A program made the translations under genes and the position numbers. A stretch of DNA of 64,000 nucleotides, taken from Capronia americana. Lineage: Eukaryota > Ascomycota > Eurotiomycetes > Chaetothyriales > Herpotrichiellaceae. Within the stretch, counting starts at the first letter, position 1. Every line of letters begins with the position of its first letter. The notes under the pieces were generated by a model. That model was not told the DNA's origin, searched no databases, and saw only the letters and a list, made by a program, of their open reading frames with translations. Positions 56,106-64,000 of the stretch are shown here, in pieces. The stretch spans positions 496,001 to 560,000 of the forward strand of contig JADWQD010000004.1 in assembly GCA_016110215.1 (NCBI GenBank), in the 5' to 3' direction.

Positions 56106-57396
56106 AGGACAATGTCATGGCGCCAGGACATGCAAGGGAATCGGCGCACAATTTCCTATGGTTAAGGCTGAGATAGGTGCGGTATGGTCTGGTTGACCAA
56201 TGTGATATGAATGCATCAGGAGGTTATGACCTCTCCCCAATGTTATGAATTGCACCGGCGGCGTTGGGGAGGGCACGCACCGCGGGTTTGCAGGTAGTAA
56301 TGTCTTCTGGCACCCAGGCCTGGTTTTGAGGGTACCGTGGCACAGCGAGGAGTGCCATTGATATGGATATCGACCCGGAGCGTCGCAAATCCTCAACACC
56401 TGGCACGTAAATGCGCGCGATTAATTACCGCAAAGCAGACATCTTAGCTTCAGCTTCATCTATTCCATTCTCTCTTCATGGCGAGATATCGAGGTCGGGA
56501 CCATGTCACGAGGCTCATGCGAAGAATGAGCAGATTATCCACCAAATGGGCATCTGGACTTGAGGGCGGTTCAGCCACCTCGGCGGCGACACGGTCGATA
56601 CGATCTCATCTACCCATAGATACAGGATCCCTTTCTTTCCCAGGCCATCCACACTGGTTTCCCATCCACAATGGTTTCCCCTCCCTGCAACGGCTATGCT
56701 TTCTGTCCCGTGGGACCGTGTCCACCCTGTTTCATCCATGCTGTCATCAATGTACATTTCCATCGTGCTTTTCCAGTAGTCCATTCCATTCCTTCATGCC
56801 CAATGCCGTGGTACCCATGCATGGTCGTTCGTTGGTCGTTGATCGTATCTTCATTCCTCATTCATCATTCGTCATTCGTCATTCCTTTTCTATTTTTGTC
56901 AAGTCCGAATCCCCAGTCCTATGCCTGTTCAAATCCCATTTTCGGTCCTTCGGTCTCCTTACCAGGTCCCGGTCCCGGTCCGCTAGTTCCACATTATAAG
57001 ATCGGTTCCAGCTCACTGTTGTTTCTTCACTCTCCTTTCCGACTATGAGGGTCTCATTGCGCGCACACATACATGGCGCATTTTTGGCTCGAGAGTGCGT
57101 GTTCACAATCGCTTCCCCGTCAAAGTCGGGTGAGTGTGATTGCTCTGCTTTCCTGCATACGCTCAGTCATGGATTCGGACCCTCGATGCGTGGGACTTTG
57201 TGGGGGTTCAACTTGATGCGTCGGGTGCGTGGACAGAGTTTCTCGTTGCGAAACAACAGTCATTCCAGTTCATTTCTGTCGTCGGAAGCGCGTTCATGGA
57301 AGGAGTGACTCTTCGTAAGTCCGCGCTCTGTGTTTCCGGTAGGGTTCTTGCACAGGTCCCCAGCTGGTTCATATTTGCGCTGTCCTCTGAGCGGCT
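56106..57396. other. Intergenic, convergent 3' ends
   Basis: About 1.3 kb between the FHA gene and the isochorismatase-AlkB gene, which converge. Short degenerate repeats occur (CATTCRTCATTC copies at about 56856-56884; GGTCCCGGTCCCGG at about 56968). The open frames present have no recognisable family. Confidence 0.45.
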
Positions 57397-59796
57397 TCAG
57401 AACGGCGCCGAGTCTGCTCTGGTCGGGCTGTCATTATCGTGATCGATTTTTCTCCTCTCACCTTTCGTGCTGCCAACGTGCTCTTTCTCGCCTGGCGGTC
57501 CTTCTTCAGTTGGCTTCGTTTCGAAGTTCACCACGTCAAAGCCTCTTCCGTACCATGCATCCCAGTCCCAGTCCACGCTGCGGTGATTCTCCTGCCCGAA
57601 TGCCCTAATCATTTCTTCGCCTTCTCGCTCGGCCTCGGACCCAGTTGTCAATGGTGTTGCTCCATCTCGGGTCTTGCTTGTCGCGCCTTGGCCCCAGATT
57701 GTATTATCATTAAGATTGATGAACGTCCCGATGTGTCTGAAAGTGAAGCTGATCCTCTCGCCATCAAAGGCAAGTTCTGCAGGAGCCTTCTCAAAAGCAG
57801 GTCGCTTGTCGGCACGAATCGAATGAAGCCAGTGCTGATTTGTCGCTTGACCGAGGACAAACAAAGAGTTGTGAGGCAGAGGGACTCGCTGGGAAGGCCT
57901 CGCAGTGTCAGGTTCTTCGCCTTCGACAGGTGCTACAAGAGCGGACTTCTTTGCCCTTAAAATCATAGTTCTTTGAGCGCCCAGGCTCACATTTACAATA
58001 CTGGATCCGCGCACAATGTCGAGTGTTTTGTCTGAATGTTCCGAGATGTTGTCTTCGCTATTACGATACCATTGAATTAAGGCATGGTTTAGTGGGTGGC
58101 CCACAACCTTTTCAGCGGCCTTCCGTAGCATGTTCACGACGGTATCGAATGGTAACAGCTCAGGCGACTCGTCCGCTGGATGGCGGTAGATGGGCAACTC
58201 AGAGCCGTTTGCAGGCACACTCCCCTGGACAGCGACCAGTCGAGGCACCTCGCCAGATCGATGAAACATCTTTTGCCATTTGATGTCTTTCCTGCATGAA
58301 TAGAATGCCTGCTCGGCTTCCACGTGATCAAGGAGATTGGTGTAAAGTTTGGTGTCACCCTCTCCAATCTTATCCTCAAGCCCAAGAGTATTAGGGGCAG
58401 TCTTCTTCTTCTTCTTTGGTGCCATTTGGAGGCTGTCGGGTAAAGCATCTGGCACCATGTTTTGAATGCGCGTCCGGTCACTCTCGGGGGAGTTAGTCTT
58501 GTGAGAAGATGATTCTTCGGCTGATCGAGTCCGATGCATCGGTGGGTCTATAGGCGTGACAGACCTGACCGATGATTCCCGCGAAGGACGCCGTTTTCGC
58601 GTTACTTGTTGTGCCTGCTTGGGCTTTATCTGTTCGGCATGTGTCGAGGTGCGACGGGAGGATGGTTTTTGTGACAGCTTGAGTTCGCGGTCCTCGTCTA
58701 GTGTATCCAGATCGCTTGTTGACCTTTTCTGGGGTGTGTTGTGCTCGACTGTTTTCTGTTTCACCAGGTTGCGGGATGACTCGCTTGGGTCGTGCACGTC
58801 ACGGCGCTGAGTCCCCGCATCTTCGCGCCGTTTCGACTCCGTTCTTTCGGGGTCCCCCGACGGGCCAGAACTGTGCCTGCCTTCTAATTCCGATATCCAG
58901 TCATCGATCTGTTGTCTCGTTTTATGCGACCTTGTTCTCCGGGCCGGTGGAGGCAGGCTGACTTGGAACCGTGTCGGATAGTCTTCTACTCGAATAACCT
59001 CGCCGAGTAGTCCGGCAATGTCATCGCGCAGTTCCTGGCAATCAACACCATTTGCTCCCATACTATCTGCCATCTGACGCATCGCCTCGACATGGCATGT
59101 CTCGTCTATATAGCCGAGACAGTCCTCGACGAGAGTGACCTGCACACCATGGCAGACAGCGTCAAGCACAGAAGCATAGACGCCGATATTAGAGAGCGTA
59201 CCGCAGACATAGATATCTGTAATCAGGCGTGTACGCAGGTGCATGAGTAAGGGCGTGTCCTGAAATGCTGAGTAGTGTGACTTTTCCATGACCACATCTC
59301 GCTGCGGGTCGATGGTGGCCCTGATAAGATCAGGATATTCTGCCCCCCAGGTCCCAGGCATACAGCATCTGTGCTTGGTTGTCGTCATGACTGGAGCAAG
59401 AAATGCCTCCCGATCGTGGACAGCGTCTGGCTTTGGCGAGGGGGAGAGGGGATCTTCGCGAGGTGAGCGAAAGTTGCTCGGGTCATTGTAGTACTCACTG
59501 TCGTCTTCATTTGACTGGGGCTGCTGAAGATGTTGCTTGAGCAGTATCGAGTGAGATCCCGTTATCGGAGAGATGGAAGAGCGAGGTTGTCCGTATCCTG
59601 TTCCAACCCAAATCACTTCTCCTTTGGAACGGAACTCGTCCACGAGCGACAATAAGTTGGGCAGGAAAGGCTGAACATTGCTGACGGGAAGGTTGCCATC
59701 CGGCTTGATGAAGTCGTTCTGGAAGTCGAGCAAGACCAAGGCCTTCTTTGTCTCAATGGGCGGGCCTGCGGGCACTGATCCTGGTTCAAACAGCAT
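57397..59796 (-). CDS. Isochorismatase-AlkB fusion protein
   Basis: 799 residues from the ATG at 59796, intron-less. N-terminal isochorismatase-like cysteine hydrolase (about 15-270): Asp24 in ALVLLDFQNDFIKPDG, Lys172 in VVMEKSHYSAF and Cys198 in IYVCGTLSNIGVYAS form the expected Asp-Lys-Cys triad. A basic, Ser-rich linker follows (about 290-470, with RKRRPSRES, a likely nuclear signal). C-terminal AlkB-like 2OG-Fe(II) domain (about 485-700): DTKLYTNLLDHVEAEQAF, LIQWYRNSEDNISEHSDKT (His587, Asp589), SLGAQRTMILR, the second His near 658 (WLHSIRADKR) and RISFTFRHIG with the 2-oxoglutarate arginines. The AlkB half fits ALKBH2/3-type nucleic-acid demethylases. The link between the two activities is not known to me. 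Confidence 0.86.
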   Translation of the reverse strand: MLFEPGSVPAGPPIETKKALVLLDFQNDFIKPDGNLPVSNVQPFLPNLLSLVDEFRSKGEVIWVGTGYGQPRSSISPITGSHSILLKQHLQQPQSNEDDSEYYNDPSNFRSPREDPLSPSPKPDAVHDREAFLAPVMTTTKHRCCMPGTWGAEYPDLIRATIDPQRDVVMEKSHYSAFQDTPLLMHLRTRLITDIYVCGTLSNIGVYASVLDAVCHGVQVTLVEDCLGYIDETCHVEAMRQMADSMGANGVDCQELRDDIAGLLGEVIRVEDYPTRFQVSLPPPARRTRSHKTRQQIDDWISELEGRHSSGPSGDPERTESKRREDAGTQRRDVHDPSESSRNLVKQKTVEHNTPQKRSTSDLDTLDEDRELKLSQKPSSRRTSTHAEQIKPKQAQQVTRKRRPSRESSVRSVTPIDPPMHRTRSAEESSSHKTNSPESDRTRIQNMVPDALPDSLQMAPKKKKKTAPNTLGLEDKIGEGDTKLYTNLLDHVEAEQAFYSCRKDIKWQKMFHRSGEVPRLVAVQGSVPANGSELPIYRHPADESPELLPFDTVVNMLRKAAEKVVGHPLNHALIQWYRNSEDNISEHSDKTLDIVRGSSIVNVSLGAQRTMILRAKKSALVAPVEGEEPDTARPSQRVPLPHNSLFVLGQATNQHWLHSIRADKRPAFEKAPAELAFDGERISFTFRHIGTFINLNDNTIWGQGATSKTRDGATPLTTGSEAEREGEEMIRAFGQENHRSVDWDWDAWYGRGFDVVNFETKPTEEGPPGEKEHVGSTKGERRKIDHDNDSPTRADSAPF

Positions 59797-62383
59797 GATG
59801 GATCGAGGTTGTGTCTCATCATGCCACAAGGCAGTATTAGAGCATGTCAGAGAAAATTAAAGACCTCCTCGAGACGCACTCTTTCTAAGCGGCGAACGCC
59901 GACGCCAAATTGCAAAAGGACAGCGGTCTCTCTGTAGGATGAGAGCGTCAGGCGCGGGTCGGACCGTGATTATGCTCAGTCAAGATTCTGAGGTGACACT
60001 TCCTGGTAGGCCTCAAAAGCGTACTGAGAGACTTTTAAGTGTGAGGCGAGGGACGAGGATGGCCTGGCGGATTGAACGCAGTCCGACAATGGCTTGGTCT
60101 CCGACGCAAGAGCAACCAAAATCAAGGCTTGTCCCACGGAAAGAAAGACATTTACGGACAGGTTTGTGGCGGAAGGTGAAATAAAGCAACCTTGACCGCG
60201 TCTCTTGTTGACCACGTCGTCGTCGAGTCTGGCGATGCCGGTCACCCGCTTCGGGGCTTGGCGAGTAGTCTCCTGCTCTCTCGTGGTTTCAAAAGGGGGC
60301 TTGTGAGAGCTTGAAGACGACAAAGTGGGTAAGTCGCCCACTATGAATGGCGGGTACCTGCGGGATGTTGATGAGGTGGCTGTGGGGGTGTTCTGGAGGG
60401 GTATCGCTGATGGACGTGAGAAGCAAGCAATAGTGACAAATCTGTGACAAAGAATCGTACTGAATAGATAATGTGATTAAAAGAAAGCCAGGGGCCAGAA
60501 GATATCCAGATAGCAAATACCAGCGATTGTGCGAGGTGGAATGGTTGTATGCGCAGTTGGTGTTTCTGATCCTCCAGTGTTGATGATGGTGGTCACTGCG
60601 GACAGGATGATGTTGGCCCAGATATAGACTAGAGTAAAGCCACAGCTCTTCCCAGCCCAACTCGGCACCGAGGATGTCGATGGAAGAAAGATGGCAAAAA
60701 CGGAAACGAGCTGAAGGCGCAAGGATGATTTGGGGGCTGGTGAAGTGGCTGCATGTCTCGCAGATCAAGAGCCAATATCAGCGAAGAATGGTTCGGGGAG
60801 CAAGTACGACCGGCTGTCGTCAACGGCGGGAAGGTCTAAACGAACTGACAAGTCAGAAAAAAAGAACAGTGCAATAGGCATAAGCGAAGAAGCCGAGGGT
60901 TGCACAAGGATGAGATGCTCAAGGCACTTCTGCATAACGAGCCAGGGCAGGGATGGGGGATGAATGGAGATAGACGGTGACGGGAAAACTCATCGTGACA
61001 GAGCGGAAGCGGTTTGGAGACAGCAAAACATAAGCGCGATGAACTGTAGACGGAGGGAAGCAACAAGCACCATTGGCCAATCTGTAGTGATGGAGATCAG
61101 ATGCTGTATCGAAAGTCAAAAGGTACGGAGTCAGGATGATATGATGCTGGACTGCAGGAAATGAAATGAAGCCCCAAGTTGATAGGCAGCTGAGGCAAAG
61201 GAACAAAAGCACTTTGTGGCTGGTGAATCCCTACTGTACGTAACCAGCTCTAAAGTCGATGCTTAGACTGAGCGGGTGGCGCCCCCTAGGCGCGACGCTT
61301 AATGCCTTGCCTCGGGTGCTCGAAGCTCGAGAATTATAGACGTGCATACGGAGTATGTACGAGGTAGAATGAGGAACAAAGCAGGCACTTTTGTCTTTGC
61401 CATCCCTGCACTTGCCAGCATTCCCCGATTGCTCGCCCATGCTACTACTGTCTAAGTGAGTCTGGAGAACAACAGCTGTAACCGTGTACTGTATGCGCGT
61501 GTAGACCGACACTCCATAGGCACTTGCTACTCCAACGAGCGCCCGAAGATCCTGGAAAACGAGTCCCCCTGCGGTTACATGCATCTGACCGAACTTAGAA
61601 GCATTGGAGTCGACCCGACCATTCCGGTTTGATCGCATACATGCTCCCAAACGCTGTTTCAAAACCACCCTGCGTGCCTGCTTGCCAGGACGCGCCCTAC
61701 ACTTCCCTATATAGGCAATCTTGTTCCTGCTCTAAAAGCGTTGATCTCTGATTAAGCCTGCATTGCTCCTCAAGCACTAAATGGACTGTTGAATTGATTG
61801 ATGACCCCCACAACAGTTCTCCTGCTTCTTTCCCCCAAACCACGCTATGCCGATCGCTGCCAACCGCGTGGCTGACGGCCCGTCTCGTCGACCCCAGTTG
61901 GCGCATTGCACAACTCGCAAGTACAACGCATCAATCTCGAACCTGGCTTCCTTCCCGCTTCCTCCAATTTCATATCTGCCTTCCCCAACGGATCGTCCCT
62001 TTCAACACTTGGAACGCTACATAGACTAGCAGTTTGTTGGCAACAGGACGATCGACGCGGGAAGTCCAATTTGTGCTTCAGATATCCTCCACTGCTCACG
62101 GTTCTTTCAATTGTGGTGTGGAGACAAAATGGGATCTTCGCCGTCGGCTGCGCTCCGATGGCCACGTCACTCTCGATGGTCCACGCAGTCCTAGAATTAC
62201 TGCCCTTGCAGCCTTGGGTACAATAACCGTCGCCAGCTTGTCAGTAGACCGACATTTGTCCACGGGGTAGATCGACCGTGCATTATGCGTTGGTCACGCC
62301 TGAGGCAAGTTCGGGTGGATAATGACCGCTTGGCCAACGGTAGATGTTGACCTGAACCGCAAGAAGAAAACGGCGTGGGCTGA
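59797..62383. other. Gene-poor interval
   Basis: 2.6 kb between the isochorismatase-AlkB start and the TFB5 stop. Small open frames are present on both strands; one on the minus strand (60722-60477) starts with a hydrophobic MRLQLVSVFAIFLPSTSS, but nothing has a recognisable domain or clear introns. This is an unusually long gap for this window, and a small or non-coding gene could be missed here. Confidence 0.4.
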
Positions 62384-62620
62384 TCAATCGAGGTCGCTGT
62401 CCTTGTCATCGTTGTCATCCTCATCCGCGCCCATTGCAGCATCCATCAACTCTTTGACCTTGGCTTTGATCTCCTCCACCCTATTCTCCTTGACCAAGCA
62501 AGTCTTATCGTCGATTTCCTCCAAGATGTAAGCATGGTTGGACTCCCGATCGATCTTCCGGACCATGGCCATTTGGGGTGGGTCACATTGGAGAAGGGCT
62601 CCTTTCTGGGCTTTCGGCAT
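62384..62620 (-). CDS. TFB5: TFIIH subunit TFB5 (TTDA/GTF2H5)
   Basis: Smallest core subunit of TFIIH, which stabilises the p52/Tfb2 subunit and supports nucleotide excision repair and transcription initiation. 78 residues, intron-less from the ATG at 62620. MPKAQKGALLQCDPPQMAMVRKID matches the Tfb5 opening (KGxLxxCDP), ILEEIDDKTCLV matches the central strand, and KVKELMDAA the helix. A short acidic tail (GADEDDNDDKDSDLD) is an addition to the usual 70-residue protein. The upstream in-frame extension to 62704 lacks similarity and is discarded. Confidence 0.88.
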   Translation of the reverse strand: MPKAQKGALLQCDPPQMAMVRKIDRESNHAYILEEIDDKTCLVKENRVEEIKAKVKELMDAAMGADEDDNDDKDSDLD

Positions 62621-62851
62621 GATTTTCAAGCAGGAGGAGGGACCGGGGAGAGACGGAGGACCAGGCAACAGGACACGCAAAACGAGTGTTGATGTGGATA
62701 TCAATAAAATGCAGCTCGATCAAAACTTCGGAAAGCAAAACGAAGATGACGGTGCAGTACTCCTAGTTGGTGGATGGTTGAAGAAATGCCAAGTGCTTAT
62801 GTCATAGGCGACGCACCTCAAGCGCGTCTCATCCACCCCCCTTTTTGGCCC

Positions 62852-64000
62852 TTAGGATGCCACTGTCGCACCTTGCTCATCTGCACCAAAGGTTGTCTCC
62901 CATGGATCATAGCCCTCTTTGGCAAAGATCGCTTCGATCTGTCGCCTTCGAACCCCGACGTTTCCTCCGTCAAAGATCGGCAAGACCACCGCGTCGTTGA
63001 GCAAGTCGCCGAACGGTTGCTTCCGAGAATACGCAGACACGCCGATGAGGTTGATGGCGTCCATGACCGACTCGACCGCGCTTTCCGACCCAAAGATCTT
63101 AGCTTCATAACATAGCTCGGCTCCGTACTGTGTACGGCCGAAAGCATGAGCAGCCTTCCAAACAAGAGCTCGTGCAGCTTCGCATCGAGTCTTGATCTTG
63201 ATCAGCAGGTCTGCCACACTCTGCTTCTTCAACATGGTCTCTTTCGAGCCGCGCTTCTCGGCTTTGGCCCAAGCTAGAGCACGCTCGAATGTTTGCCGCA
63301 TGATGCCGACACCCATGGCACCAACCAAACACGCCGAAGCTGTGAAAGTTATTTCCACCACGTCAGCGCCCTTGCCTGGAGGAGCCAGGAGGTTTGACTT
63401 TGGAACGTGCAAGTCCTTGAAACGAATATGAGGGCCATTGACTGCTGTGTGCCCAATGGTTTCTGGGTGGTACAGGACCTGGTAAGCACTTGGGTCGTTT
63501 GCGGCGATGTCTTCTCTTGTTACAATGATAATGGCAGTCTGGCCGCGAACGTCCTCGGCTGGAGCTGAATCAACAACGCGGGCGAGGACGCACTGCACAT
63601 CGGCTCCTCGATCATCCCAGCCGGAACTGTTGGTTGCCCAGATCTTCATTTATTAGCGACCAGAATTGACGACTCTTAGACGGACGCTCACCTTCTCACC
63701 GCTAATGATATATTCATCTCCCTCCACCCTTGCAACAGTCTGAAATCCAGGTGCTCCCTCTTCGGCAAAGTTTGCACTTCCACCAGGCTCAGAAAAAACC
63801 AGACTCGCCATCGGGGCTCCAGTGCCGTCCAGAAAAGGCTTGAAGAACTTCTTATGTTGCTCTGGACTCCCAGCGATGATCAGAGGCGTCAGCCCAAGGC
63901 CCGTGCCAAGGATAGTCAAAGCAGCACTCGTCTCGACAGCGTAAAACTCTTCAACCACCAGAGCTGCCTCTATCAGGGGGCCGCCCGCGCCGCCGAGTTC
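62852..64000 (-). CDS. Acyl-CoA dehydrogenase, 5' end outside the window
   Basis: FAD-dependent acyl-CoA dehydrogenase fold. Two exons visible: 64000-63692 (open to the right edge) and 63643-62852, joined by a 48 bp intron ending in AAG. First exon has SLVFSEPGGSANFAEEGAPGFQTVARVEGDEYIISGEK (substrate and FAD-binding middle domain); the second begins IWATNSSGWDDRGAD and continues VPKSNLLAPPGKGADVVEITFTASACLVGAMGVG, KQSVADLLIKIKTRCEAARALVWKAA and FGDLLNDAVVLPIFDGGNVGVRRRQIEAIF near the end. The catalytic glutamate of the typical enzymes is not confidently located. The class (medium/short chain or a fungal-specific branch) cannot be fixed without the N-terminus. It ends 231 bp from the TFB5 start on the same strand. 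Confidence 0.87.

Noticed and set aside
60477..60722. Small secreted or membrane protein
   Set aside because: Only a hydrophobic start supports it; no homology or gene structure seen.

Overview
This is nuclear DNA of a filamentous ascomycete (Pezizomycotina). The genes are dense, lie on both strands and are separated by a few hundred bases. Almost all are split by short GT..AG introns of 46-90 bp. The content is typical fungal: RNA polymerase III subunit, TAF8, condensin SMC4, SNF1 kinase, Zn2Cys6 factor, Dal5-type transporter, Pra1-type zincophore, quinate genes and a WD40/ankyrin protein. The gene set gives me the impression of a Eurotiomycetes/Chaetothyriales relative, but I cannot prove the order. 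No rRNA, tRNA, CRISPR array or transposase was recognised.

Layout. 1-10.5 kb is housekeeping: the 5' part of TAF8 (-), RPC160 (-), MAD2 (-) and, divergent from MAD2, mitochondrial GUF1 (+). 10.5-11.7 kb holds a frameshifted relic of a fungal multi-pass membrane protein. 12.2-16.7 kb is SMC4 (+). 17.3-26.5 kb looks like a metabolic accessory block: Zn2Cys6 regulator (+), PIG3-type quinone oxidoreductase (+), short-chain dehydrogenase (-), Dal5-family transporter (-) and a stand-alone dimeric alpha/beta-barrel (EthD-like) protein (+). 27.4-30.8 kb is one large gene that joins near-identical WD40 repeats, ankyrin repeats and a long C-terminal region across an intron. 31-34 kb has a 2-oxoglutarate oxygenase and a sugar-porter-like transporter (both -), followed by SNF1 (-) at 34.9-37.6 kb. 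39.6-46.5 kb has a Pra1/Aspf2-like zincophore (+), a secreted DUF3455 protein (-), a PRELI/Ups lipid-transfer protein (-), cytosolic tryptophanyl-tRNA synthetase (+) and an aminodeoxychorismate-lyase-like protein (-). 47-49.6 kb is a divergent quinate pair: quinate/shikimate dehydrogenase (-) and 3-dehydroshikimate dehydratase (+); the latter carries one in-frame amber codon. 49.8-56.1 kb has TOM70 (+), an alpha/beta hydrolase (-) and a tail-anchored FHA protein (+). 57.4-59.8 kb encodes an isochorismatase-AlkB fusion (-). A gene-poor 2.5 kb stretch follows, then TFIIH subunit TFB5 (-) and an acyl-CoA dehydrogenase (-) cut by the right edge.

The most unusual items are the WD40-ankyrin chimera with highly conserved internal repeats (a feature of fungal allorecognition/NLR-type genes, but here without a visible nucleotide-binding domain), the isochorismatase-AlkB fusion, the amber-interrupted dehydroshikimate dehydratase, and a nested palindrome upstream of the transporter and EthD-like genes. 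Exon boundaries were assigned by hand from splice consensus and reading-frame continuity; none is supported by transcript data.
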